Assembly (NCBI RefSeq): GCF_963666195.1 | Contig: NZ_OY762653.1 | Location: 1,633,501 to 1,697,500 of the forward strand | Direction of reading: 5' to 3' | Source: Trichococcus shcherbakoviae | GTDB taxonomy: Bacteria; Bacillota; Bacilli; Lactobacillales; Aerococcaceae | DNA length: 64,000 bases | In this document: positions 51,307 to 60,447 of the stretch, one piece after another | Position numbering within the stretch: the first letter of the stretch is position 1 | How the letters are laid out: each line of letters starts with the position of its first letter | Position numbers and translations under genes: made by a program | The notes under the pieces: model-generated | What the model was told of the DNA's origin: nothing | The model's database searches: none | What the model saw: the letters and a program-made list of their open reading frames with translations, nothing else

Positions 51307-51482
51307 GAAAGTTGTCCGATAACAACGAAGAATCGGACAAACGCAACCCGTTTGCAACGAAAGTTGTCCGATAACAGCGAAGAATCGGACAAGCGCAGCC
51401 CGTTTGCAACGAAAGTTGTCCGATAACAACGAAGAATCGGACAAACGCAACCCGCTTACAGCGAAAGTTGTCCGATTCTTCC
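51307..51482 (+). repeat. Array of 52-bp hairpin repeats (three full units and a partial)
   Basis: Units start at 51307, 51359 and 51411, each exactly 52 bp, and a broken fourth starts at 51463. Each full unit begins GAAAG and holds a perfect 9-bp stem TTGTCCGAT/ATCGGACAA with an 11-base loop (AACAACGAAGA or AACAGCGAAGA). A linker of the type ACGCAACCCGTTTGCAAC follows. Units differ at only a few bases. The array shares period, loop size and linker motif with the inverted array at 45.3 kb. Confidence 0.9.
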
Positions 51483-51490
51483 GACTTCCC

Positions 51491-51825
51491 TTCTAGCTCT
51501 GCACCAAAAGCACATCTAAATTTTGATATTCCGTCAATTGCCCCTGTCCCAAGATGGAGACCGCAACGGGCAAGAACTGGATGGTAAAATCAAGTACATT
51601 AACAAAGGTTTTATATCCTAACGTTCGGAAATAGAAGGGGAAACAAAACGAAAACTAGGGAATTCTTTCCAAATTCTAAATAAAACCTCATTATTCTGTC
51701 GTTTTTGTTTGCTATAATTTTGATTATAGTGAACATTCGGAATTTTTGAACTCCTGCGCTAAAAGTAGAGTACGCCTCTATTGTCCGCATCCGGTTCATA
51801 TTTGCGATCGAAGGGAAGATGGAAG
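51491..51825. other. Gene-free leader before the second HAD gene
   Basis: AACGTTCGGAAAT (51620-51632) matches the reverse PurBox AWWGTTCGGWWWT at 12 of 13 positions. A TATAAT lies at 51713-51718, and a weaker GTTCGG-like sequence (ACATTCGGAATT) at 51734. I see no gene. PurR control of the downstream gene is possible but weakly supported. Confidence 0.4.
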
Positions 51826-52488
51826 ATGGGATTACTATTATTCGATTTTGACGGTACCTTGGCGGAAACATGCAAAATTAGCGAAATGGCTACAATGGAT
51901 ACATTTGAACATTTCGGCTATCCCGTTCCAACCCCTGAGCAACTGCGTGAGGATAGAGGAAAGCCCCATTTTGTGAAGTTTATCGGCTATCTGAAGAAAC
52001 ATGCACTCTCTCCGGTCGAGCTGGATAAGCTGATGGAAGTCTTTTGGGACAAATACGAAAAATATGAAAATATGCTGTTGGAACCATACGATTTATCGCG
52101 GGAGTCCTTAATGGAACTGAAAGGGAACGGACACCATCTCGGCGTGATTTCCAACAAAGCAACCAAGGCTTTGCTGAGGAGTCTTGCTGCAGTGGACCTT
52201 TTGGATCTGATGGAAGTGGTTATCGGATTGGACAACATGAACCAGCACAAACCGAATCCTGAAGGCATCTTCACCGCTTGGGAGAAAATACCGATGGCGA
52301 AAGAAGAAACCGTGATGATCGGTGATACCATTTATGATATGCAGATGGGTAAAATGGCTGGCACTAAGACCATCGGCATCACTTGGGGAGGGAGTTCCGC
52401 CCAAACCTTGCGCGCAGAAAATCCCGATTGCATCGCCAACTCCTTCGTCGAGCTGGAAATCATTCTTACAAACCTGCTGGATGCTTAA
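51826..52488 (+). CDS. HAD-family hydrolase, phosphoglycolate-phosphatase-like
   Basis: The protein (220 residues) begins MGLLLFDFDGTLAETCK with the motif I aspartates, then has an alpha-helical cap domain, SNKATK near motif II, the KPNPEG lysine and MIGDTIYDMQMGKMAGTKTIGI for motifs III and IV. This pattern fits the Gph/PpaX/YfnB type of small phosphatases. The substrate is unknown. I chose ATG 51826, preceded by AAGGGAAG. It has its own promoter region and terminator. Confidence 0.88.
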   Translation: MGLLLFDFDGTLAETCKISEMATMDTFEHFGYPVPTPEQLREDRGKPHFVKFIGYLKKHALSPVELDKLMEVFWDKYEKYENMLLEPYDLSRESLMELKGNGHHLGVISNKATKALLRSLAAVDLLDLMEVVIGLDNMNQHKPNPEGIFTAWEKIPMAKEETVMIGDTIYDMQMGKMAGTKTIGITWGGSSAQTLRAENPDCIANSFVELEIILTNLLDA

Positions 52489-52508
52489 ATAGAGTTTAAT
52501 AGATTGGA

Positions 52509-52546
52509 AAAAGCCGCTGTCCTTTATTCGGGACGGCGGCTTTAAA
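52509..52546 (+). terminator. Terminator after the second HAD gene
   Basis: AAAGCCGC and GCGGCTTT with an inner GTCC/GGAC stem. The T-run is short (TTT), so termination may be moderate. Confidence 0.7.
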
Positions 52547-52634
52547 GTTGATTTAGCCCTTGTACAGACCGCTCTTTCAGGATAAAGTAGAGAGGTAGAA
52601 AAACAGACGAAGCCAATGATGAAAGGAAACACCT

Positions 52635-53351
52635 ATGAATCCAGAACAATTTGCCGAGGCCCTTGCCGAAAAAGGGATCCTTTTGAATGAAACGCAACTC
52701 GAACAATACGCAACCTATTTGCGCCTATTGCGCGAATGGAACGAAAAAATCAACCTGACGGCCATCACCGAGCCGGATGAAGTCTATCTGAAGCATTTCT
52801 ATGACTCCATTTCATTGGGATTCCATATGGATTTCACTGAAGAAGAAGTCACGCTTTGCGATGTGGGTGCTGGTGCCGGTTTCCCGAGCGTCCCCCTCAA
52901 GATAGCTTTCCCTAAATTGCAGGTGACGATCGTGGACTCATTGAACAAACGGATCACTTTCCTGGAGACTCTGGTTGCCGAACTGGGTTTGACGGGTGTT
53001 TCCTGCTTCCATGACCGTGCGGAGACTTTTGGACAGAACAAGAAATTCCGCGCCCAATTCGATGTGGTGACGGCGCGTGCGGTCGCGCGCTTGAGCGTCC
53101 TGAGCGAACTGTGTCTGCCTTTGGCCAAAAAAGGCGGTACTTTTGTCGCGATGAAAGCAGCCAGTACGGAAGAAGAGCTCCGCGATGCAGAGCGCGCCAT
53201 CGCAACTCTGGGCGGCAAACTCGAGGAGGATATCTTTTTTGAACTGCCGAACGATGCAGGCGAACGCCACATCGTGAAGATCAAGAAAACGAAAGAAACA
53301 CCGAAGACCTACCCGAGAAAAGCCGGGACACCGAACAAAAATCCATTGTAA
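52635..53351 (+). CDS. rsmG: 16S rRNA (guanine-N7)-methyltransferase RsmG
   Basis: RsmG (GidB) methylates a guanine in the 530 loop of 16S rRNA using SAM. The 238-residue protein has [21 protein letters not shown], the SAM motif [22 protein letters not shown] and [17 protein letters not shown]. It normally follows mnmG; here 7 kb (AraC, esterase, thi and HAD genes) intervene. GGAAAC precedes ATG 52635. Confidence 0.97.
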   Translation: MNPEQFAEALAEKGILLNETQLEQYATYLRLLREWNEKINLTAITEPDEVYLKHFYDSISLGFHMDFTEEEVTLCDVGAGAGFPSVPLKIAFPKLQVTIVDSLNKRITFLETLVAELGLTGVSCFHDRAETFGQNKKFRAQFDVVTARAVARLSVLSELCLPLAKKGGTFVAMKAASTEEELRDAERAIATLGGKLEEDIFFELPNDAGERHIVKIKKTKETPKTYPRKAGTPNKNPL

Positions 53352-53366
53352 ATCGGAAAAGGAACG

Positions 53367-53407
53367 GCCCGACCGCCTGCTTCTTTGCAGGCAGGCCGGG
53401 CTTTTTG
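53367..53407 (+). terminator. Terminator after rsmG
   Basis: GGCCCG-A-CCGCCTGC pairs with GCAGGCAGGCCGGGC around TTCTTT, followed by TTTTT. The remaining gap to parA (53408-53666) holds a TTACAAT -10-like sequence near 53481 and an AT-rich GAGAAAA/TTTTCTC hairpin followed by T (53567-53602). No gene is visible there. Confidence 0.85.
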
Positions 53408-53666
53408 GGTTTAAGATGCGAGCATAAAGTGATTTTATGGCATCGGTTTTATCTATCCTATATTTTTCCAAATTTTTTTGTTACAATAGTCTGGTAAAGT
53501 TATAGCCTTTTTTATAAATAGACATACTGAGCGATAAATGATGATTCATTTTGAAGAAATGCGTAGGAGAAAAGGCGCAGGTATCGTTTTTTCTCTTTTT
53601 TTAGGCAAAAAAGTAGAACGGCGGCACAGCAGCTTCAAATGAACGACAGAAAGTGGAGGAGAACAG

Positions 53667-54431
53667 ATGGCACGGATTATTGCAGTCGCAAATCAGAAAG
53701 GCGGCGTCGGAAAAACGACGACCACCGTCAATTTAGCAGCTTCTTTGGCCTACTTAGGCAAAAAAGTGTTATTGATAGATAGTGATGCCCAAGGGAACGC
53801 CACCAGCGGACTCGGCATTTCAAAAGCAGATGTTGAAAAAGATATATATGATGTATTAGTGAACCAAGAGCCCATCGAGAATGTCATCAGAGAATCCTCG
53901 CGGGAAAATCTATGGGTCGTGCCTGCAACCATCCAATTGGCAGGGGCTGAAATCGAGTTGACGAATCAACCGCATCGTGAAGCGCGCCTTTACGACGCAG
54001 TGCAGTCGTTGCGCGAGGAATACGACTTCATTTTCATCGATTGCCCGCCATCACTGGGGCATTTGACGATCAATGCCTTCACCGCCAGCGATTCGGTATT
54101 GATTCCGGTCCAGTGCGAGTACTATGCCTTGGAAGGGCTGAGCCAACTGTTGAACACCTTCCGCTTGGTTCAGAAGCATTTCAATAAGGACCTGAAATTG
54201 GAAGGGGTCTTATTGACGATGCTGGATGCCCGTACGAACCTCGGCTTCGAAGTCGTTGATGAGGTCAAAAAATATTTCAAAGAGAAAGTATACAAGACAA
54301 TCATTCCACGAAATGTCCGCTTATCCGAAGCGCCAAGCTATGGACAATCGATCGTTGACTATGATATCCGTTCAAAAGGAGCGGAAGTTTATCTTGAGTT
54401 GGCAAAGGAAGTGTTAGCAGATGGCGAATAA
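53667..54431 (+). CDS. parA: Chromosome-partitioning ATPase ParA/Soj
   Basis: ParA is a Walker-type ATPase that works with ParB bound to parS in origin segregation and, in Bacillus, modulates DnaA. The 254-residue protein has the deviant Walker A KGGVGKTTTT (about residues 11-20), DSDAQGNATSGLG, and FIDCPPSLGHLT. GTGGAGG lies before ATG 53667. It overlaps parB by 11 bases. Confidence 0.96.
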   Translation: MARIIAVANQKGGVGKTTTTVNLAASLAYLGKKVLLIDSDAQGNATSGLGISKADVEKDIYDVLVNQEPIENVIRESSRENLWVVPATIQLAGAEIELTNQPHREARLYDAVQSLREEYDFIFIDCPPSLGHLTINAFTASDSVLIPVQCEYYALEGLSQLLNTFRLVQKHFNKDLKLEGVLLTMLDARTNLGFEVVDEVKKYFKEKVYKTIIPRNVRLSEAPSYGQSIVDYDIRSKGAEVYLELAKEVLADGE

Positions 54432-55314
54432 AAACAGCAAAGGGCTAGGACGCGGCATCGACGCGCTCTTCAGCAACTTTGAAGATATCGAGAAGATCGA
54501 TGAAAAGACAGAGAAGGTACAGGAGATCCCTTTAGACGAAATACGTCCCAATCCTTATCAGCCACGAAAAACCTTTGATGACTCGACTTTGCGGGAACTG
54601 GCTGACTCGATTATGCTGAACGGCGTCATCCAACCGGTCATCCTGCGCCAATCCAGCGTGAAAGGCTATGAAATCATTGCAGGCGAACGCCGCGTCCGCG
54701 CTTCCCGTTTGGCCGGCAAAGCAACAATCCCGGCAATCGTCCGCGAATTTGACGAAACGGCAATGATAGAAGTCGCCATTTTGGAAAATCTGCAGCGTGA
54801 AGACCTGACCCCGCTGGAAGAGGCGGAAGGCTATCAAACCTTGATGAACAAGCTGAATCTCACGCAAGTGGATGTAGCCCAAAGATTAGGCAAGAGCCGT
54901 CCATACATCGCCAATCATCTGCGCCTGTTGAACCTGCCGCAGGACGTCAAACGGATGCTGCAAGAGGGATTGGTCTCCATGGGGCAAGCCCGTACACTTT
55001 TGGGCTTGAACGATGAATCGTTGATCAGCGAATTGGCGAAACGTGCTGCCGAAGAGGGCATCACTGTCCGTCATCTGGAATTGCTGGTCCAACAACTGAA
55101 CAATCCAGGTGATGTCGCCAAAAAGAAAAACAAGAAGAAAAAAGAAACGAAACCGGTATACATCAAAGAGAGTGAAGAACGTTTGATGGACAAATTCGGG
55201 ACATCCGTACAGATATCCAGCAAGGGCGAAAAAGGCAAGATCGAGATCGAATACCTTTCTCCAGCCGACCTGACCCGGATTTTGGATATCCTGCAAATTT
55301 CCCTGGACGATTAA
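54421..55314 (+). CDS. parB: Chromosome-partitioning protein ParB/Spo0J
   Basis: ParB is a CTP-dependent DNA clamp that loads at parS and spreads, recruiting SMC. The 297-residue protein has an N-terminal GRGIDALFSN ParA-contact segment, the CTP-binding region with PNPYQPRK and GERRVRASR (Arg90/91), a helix-turn-helix (about 145-170, VAQRLGKSRPYIANHLRLL) and a C-terminal dimerisation domain after a Lys-rich linker. Its targets are the parS sites at 1.8-5.5 kb. No noc paralogue is present next to rsmG. Confidence 0.96.
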   Translation: MANKNSKGLGRGIDALFSNFEDIEKIDEKTEKVQEIPLDEIRPNPYQPRKTFDDSTLRELADSIMLNGVIQPVILRQSSVKGYEIIAGERRVRASRLAGKATIPAIVREFDETAMIEVAILENLQREDLTPLEEAEGYQTLMNKLNLTQVDVAQRLGKSRPYIANHLRLLNLPQDVKRMLQEGLVSMGQARTLLGLNDESLISELAKRAAEEGITVRHLELLVQQLNNPGDVAKKKNKKKKETKPVYIKESEERLMDKFGTSVQISSKGEKGKIEIEYLSPADLTRILDILQISLDD

Positions 55315-55351
55315 GAATAGACGAAGACATCAGAAAGAGGTGCATTTGGCC

Positions 55352-55558
55352 TTGGTACAACAAGATTATGGATTGCATGATGTGGTCGAAATGAAAAAAC
55401 CGCATCCCTGCAAAAACAACTCATGGGAAATCATCCGAATGGGTATGGACATCCGGATCAAATGCCTGAAATGCGGGCAGATGGTCATGATGCCGCGCCG
55501 CGAATTCGAGAAAAAAATGAAAAAAGTACTGACTAAGGCAGAAGAAACTGTCGAATAG
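55352..55558 (+). CDS. DUF951 domain protein
   Basis: This protein of about 68 residues has the DUF951 pattern: GLHDVVEMKKPHPC, NSWEIIRMGMDIRIKCLKCG and MMPRREFEKKMKKVL. The Cys residues (PHPC and CLKC) suggest metal or nucleic-acid binding, but no function is established. It sits between parB and ychF, a widespread Firmicutes order. The start is uncertain: TTG 55352 gives the usual length, and GTG 55340 or TTG 55346 are in frame after AGAGGTG. Confidence 0.85.
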   Translation: MVQQDYGLHDVVEMKKPHPCKNNSWEIIRMGMDIRIKCLKCGQMVMMPRREFEKKMKKVLTKAEETVE

Positions 55559-55609
55559 GTCTTTGAAGGAATAAATATTAGCAATATTAAGTGGAAAGAG
55601 TGTGAAGAA

Positions 55610-56710
55610 ATGTCATTAACAGCAGGAATCGTAGGATTACCGAACGTCGGTAAATCCACTTTGTTCAACGCCATCACTAAAGCGGGAGTGGAAGCGGCAA
55701 ACTATCCATTCGCGACGATCGACCCAAATGTCGGAGTGGTCGAAGTTCCCGATGAACGTTTGAATAAACTAACAGAATTAGTGAAACCAAAAAAAACCGT
55801 CCCAACAACTTTTGAATTCACCGATATCGCCGGAATCGTAAAAGGCGCCAGCAAAGGGGAAGGTCTGGGGAACAAATTCTTGGCCAACATCCGTCAAGTG
55901 GATGCCATCTGTCATGTTGTCCGTTGTTTCGAAGACGACAACATCACACACGTCAGCGGAAAAGTGGATCCATTGGATGATGTCGAAACCATCAACTTGG
56001 AACTGATCTTCGCGGATTTGGAATCCATCGAGAAACGCTATACACGCATCAGCAAAATTGCCCGCACGAAAGATAAGGATGCTGTCCGCGAACTGGAAAT
56101 CCTGGAGAAAATCAAGACGACTTTGGAAGAAGGTAAATCCGCGCGCACAATCGAATTCACACCTGAAGAAGAACCGCTTGTGAAAAGCCTGTTCCTATTG
56201 ACGACAAAACCAGTTCTTTATGTCGCAAACATCTCTGAAGAGGACGTAATAGCCGGCGGAGACAATGAAATGGTGCAAATTGTCCGTGATTTTGCAGCGA
56301 CAGAAGGCGCAGAGGTTGTTACCGTCTGTGCCCGTATCGAAGAAGAAGTGGCTGAATTGGATGATGAAGAAAAAGCTGAATTCCTATCGGAGTTGGGCAT
56401 CGAACAATCCGGGCTTGATCAGCTGATCCAAAAAGCTTACACGCTGCTTGGGCTGGGAACTTACTTCACAGCAGGCGAAAAAGAAGTCCGTGCCTGGACA
56501 TTCAGATTAGGGATGAAAGCACCGCAGACAGCCGGTATCATCCATTCCGACTTCGAACGCGGCTTCATCCGTGCCGAAACAGTTTCCTACGCTGACCTGT
56601 TGGCTTACGGCAGCATGCAAGCAGCCAAAGAAGCAGGCAAAGTCAGACTTGAAGGAAAAGACTACGTAGTCCAAGACGGCGACGTAATGGAATTCAGATT
56701 CAACGTATAA
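55610..56710 (+). CDS. ychF: Ribosome-binding ATPase YchF
   Basis: YchF (EngD) is an Obg-family, ATP-preferring P-loop protein that binds ribosomes and is linked to stress responses. The 366-residue protein has G1 GLPNVGKSTLFNAI, FTDIAGIVKGASKGEGLGNKFL, a coiled-coil insert and the C-terminal TGS domain (GTYFTAGEKEVRAW). It starts at ATG 55610. Two composite structured repeats follow immediately. Confidence 0.97.
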   Translation: MSLTAGIVGLPNVGKSTLFNAITKAGVEAANYPFATIDPNVGVVEVPDERLNKLTELVKPKKTVPTTFEFTDIAGIVKGASKGEGLGNKFLANIRQVDAICHVVRCFEDDNITHVSGKVDPLDDVETINLELIFADLESIEKRYTRISKIARTKDKDAVRELEILEKIKTTLEEGKSARTIEFTPEEEPLVKSLFLLTTKPVLYVANISEEDVIAGGDNEMVQIVRDFAATEGAEVVTVCARIEEEVAELDDEEKAEFLSELGIEQSGLDQLIQKAYTLLGLGTYFTAGEKEVRAWTFRLGMKAPQTAGIIHSDFERGFIRAETVSYADLLAYGSMQAAKEAGKVRLEGKDYVVQDGDVMEFRFNV

Positions 56711-56830
56711 CAGGATGTGATGATTCGCGTTTAGATACCCGGACGTTGGAGCACCCAGCGAAGTGAACCTCTTTTGTTCACTTCGCTGGGTGTGAAACGG
56801 GAGCGGTATCTGCGAATCAGAACTCAACTA
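56711..56830 (+). repeat. Composite multi-hairpin repeat, copy 3 (after ychF)
   Basis: The outer stem is TGATTCGC-GTTT-AGATACC pairing perfectly with GGTATCT-GCGAATCA (56721-56739 with 56805-56819). GGAGCACCCAG leads into a perfect 17-bp hairpin, CACCCAGCGAAGTGAAC (56752-56768) with its complement (56776-56792). The element ends GAACTCAACTA, like the CAGAGTTCAACTA end of copies 2 and 4. The architecture matches copy 2, but almost all paired bases differ. Confidence 0.8.
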
Positions 56831-57015
56831 AAGGATACGATGAAATGCGGGAGGGGATGAGCACTAAGAGGACATTACGAGAACGGCCGCAGTTTGGCCG
56901 TGACGTAATGTCAGCTTAGGCACTCAAACGTCACAGTGCGACGTTTGAGGTCTTTAGCTTTACTGGTACCTAAAACTAGTGAAGCACAATCTATATGCAT
57001 TTCAGAGTTCAACTA
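56831..57015 (+). repeat. Composite multi-hairpin repeat, copy 4 (long form)
   Basis: It begins AAGGATACGATGAAATGCG directly after copy 3 and ends GCATTTCAGAGTTCAACTA. TGAAATGC (56841-56848) pairs perfectly with GCATTTCA (56997-57004). Inside are CTAAG/CTTAG, GACATTACG/CGTAATGTC and ACGGCC/GGCCGT as in copy 2. A second hairpin CTCAAACGTC/GACGTTTGAG (56923-56932/56940-56949), identical to copy 1, and a region with ACTGGT/ACTAGT follow. Confidence 0.85.
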
Positions 57016-57073
57016 TAAGGATTCACAACACGTTTGACAAGGATACCGCATGTAATCAAGGGAGGATTTACCA

Positions 57074-57760
57074 TTGGAAGAAACGAAGAGCGTTGCACAA
57101 ATGAAGGTCGAAAACAAAGCCTTATGGCAGAGTTTGACAAAAAGAAATGAACAGTACATGCTGGGGCTGGACAGAACCTTGAGAGCTGCAAACCTGGAAG
57201 ATGGACGCAGGGAGGAAATCTACAACAAAATGATGCGGGAATTGTTGGACGCCCAAAAAACCGGTAAAACTGCCCGCCAATTATACGGCACAGTGTCTGA
57301 GTGCGCATCAAACATCCTGGTCAATCCGACAGACAATGAAGTGAAAGTGCGTTCGACTGATTGGTTGATCGCTTTGGATGGCGGCTTATTGCTGGGGTCT
57401 CTTTTCGCGATGATTTCAGGCGTATCCTTGCTGACCAACAGTGGAGAAGACGTAATCGGAATGGGTCTGATCAGTTTGATCCTGAACTTTATCGTAGGCG
57501 GCATCGCCATGCTCATCATCTCCAAATACACACCAAATCCGGATGCACCAAAAGGTGAAAAAGGCTTCGGGAAATACATCTTTGCGACGACGGCCGCTAT
57601 GCTGCTTTGGATGCTCATCATGACTGTTTCCATGATGCTTATTCCAGCCAGCATCAATATCGCTTTGCCTGCATGGGTGTACCTTGGAATCGCGGGTGTA
57701 GGTTTTGCTGCGAAAGTATACATGAAGAAAAAATATCATATCGTGGGCGGCATTTTGTAG
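57074..57760 (+). CDS. DUF1129-family membrane protein
   Basis: This 228-residue protein has a charged, helical cytoplasmic N-terminal half (about 1-95, with LTKRNEQYMLGLDRTL and GKTARQLYG) and four hydrophobic segments (about 98-120, 127-152, 170-195 and 200-218). That arrangement is typical of DUF1129 proteins of Lactobacillales, whose function is unknown. It starts at TTG 57074 with GGGAGG 8 bases upstream. It lies between the tandem repeats and guaB. Confidence 0.8.
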   Translation: MEETKSVAQMKVENKALWQSLTKRNEQYMLGLDRTLRAANLEDGRREEIYNKMMRELLDAQKTGKTARQLYGTVSECASNILVNPTDNEVKVRSTDWLIALDGGLLLGSLFAMISGVSLLTNSGEDVIGMGLISLILNFIVGGIAMLIISKYTPNPDAPKGEKGFGKYIFATTAAMLLWMLIMTVSMMLIPASINIALPAWVYLGIAGVGFAAKVYMKKKYHIVGGIL

Positions 57761-57778
57761 GCCGTCAATTGGTTGGAG

Positions 57779-57815
57779 GCCGAGATGCAAATAAAACTTG
57801 TATCTCGGCTATTTT
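57779..57815 (+). terminator. Terminator-like hairpin after the DUF1129 gene
   Basis: GCCGAGAT and ATCTCGGC form a perfect 8-bp stem with a 15-base loop, followed by TATTTTC. Confidence 0.65.
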
Positions 57816-57845
57816 CGTATATTGACAGAAAAAAACTGTATATGA

Positions 57846-57892
57846 ATCCCTGGATGCAAACGCAAGTGCTAATTCCGAATATTTCGGGGATT
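57846..57892 (+). promoter_or_regulatory. guaB upstream region with PurBox-like sequence
   Basis: AATTCCGAATATT (57871-57883) matches the PurBox AWWWCCGAACWWT at 12 of 13 positions and is part of a CCGAA-TAT-TTCGG palindrome. AATCCC (57846-57851) can pair with GGGATT (57887-57892). PurR control of guaB is a reasonable but unproven inference. Confidence 0.45.
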
Positions 57893-57996
57893 ACATTTCG
57901 AAAGCATTCGATAAAAACGCTTGTATATGAGAATTGTATGATAAAGGGAGCTTTGCGCTTGACGTAGGTTGTTGGTGGTGGTATTTTAGATGATAA

Positions 57997-59517
<1,521 letters not shown>

Positions 59518-59533
59518 AAATGCGAGAAACCAA

Positions 59534-59566
59534 AATGTCCGGGACACTGTTCCCGGGCATTTTTTC
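59534..59566 (+). terminator. Terminator after guaB
   Basis: AATGTCCGGG and CCCGGGCATT (one G-U pair) are followed by TTTTT. Confidence 0.9.
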
Positions 59567-59698
59567 CTTATGTTCACGGTTTGCTGGAGCTTTCTGATAT
59601 AATTAAAACGGAATTTCTTTATGCTTCCTTAAGCAAAAATTTAGAACAATTTGGTACGATGAGGGAAAATATATATTTTGGGGAAAGGGTTGTCCTAT

Positions 59699-60391
59699 AT
59701 GAATAAAGTTTTGATTGTCGATGACGACAGGGAAATCGTGGATTTATTAAGCATCTACTGCAAAAATGAAGGGTACGATCCGATAAAGGCCTATGACGGC
59801 GTGGATGCCTTCCGCAAGCTTGAGGAAAATGCGGATATCCAATTGATTATTTTGGATGTGATGATGCCTAAGAAGGACGGCATATCGGTAGTAAGGGAGC
59901 TGCGGGAACAGAGCAATCCGATCCCGATTCTGATGCTGAGCGCAAAATCCACGGATATGGATAAGATCCAAGGATTGACGACAGGTGCGGACGACTATGT
60001 TTCTAAGCCGTTCAACCCACTGGAAGTGATGGCCCGCATCAAATCGCTTTTGCGCCGGACCAATATGCAGGTAGATGCTGCAGAGGTGGACTCGATCGAA
60101 ATAGGTCCGCTGATCATCAAGAAAGATTCCCATGAAGTAAAGACGCTGAACGGAAAGAGCATCCAGTTGACCGCGCTGGAATTCGGCATCCTGCATTTAT
60201 TGGCAAGTCATCCGAATCGCGTCTTCAGTGCCGATGAGATTTTTGAACGCGTTTGGCAACAGGAAAGCATCGTATCCGCCAAAACTGTTATGGTGCATGT
60301 GAGCCATCTTCGCGATAAAATTGAAGAGGCTACAGGCGGCGAGAAAGTCATCCAGACAGTATGGGGTGTAGGCTATAAGATTGGGGAATAG
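59699..60391 (+). CDS. OmpR/VanR-type response regulator
   Basis: This 230-residue regulator has a receiver domain with phospho-acceptor Asp53 in LIILDVMMPKKDG and the KPFNP switch lysine, and a winged-helix output domain (about 130-230, ending in HVSHLRDKIEE and VWGVGYKIGE). I chose ATG 59699 with AAAGGG upstream; TTG 59678 is in frame. It pairs with the kinase 56 bp downstream. The tandem lies between guaB and dacA, so a cell-wall stimulus is a reasonable guess. Confidence 0.93.
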   Translation: MNKVLIVDDDREIVDLLSIYCKNEGYDPIKAYDGVDAFRKLEENADIQLIILDVMMPKKDGISVVRELREQSNPIPILMLSAKSTDMDKIQGLTTGADDYVSKPFNPLEVMARIKSLLRRTNMQVDAAEVDSIEIGPLIIKKDSHEVKTLNGKSIQLTALEFGILHLLASHPNRVFSADEIFERVWQQESIVSAKTVMVHVSHLRDKIEEATGGEKVIQTVWGVGYKIGE

Positions 60392-60447
60392 GCATGCCTG
60401 CATAAGGGCTAGCCTGAAAAAAACAGCTGAGTCGGGAGGGGGCAGCT

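Noticed and set aside
51307..51482. CRISPR array
   Set aside because: Although regularly repeated, the whole 52-bp unit is nearly identical from copy to copy; there are no unique spacers and no cas genes.
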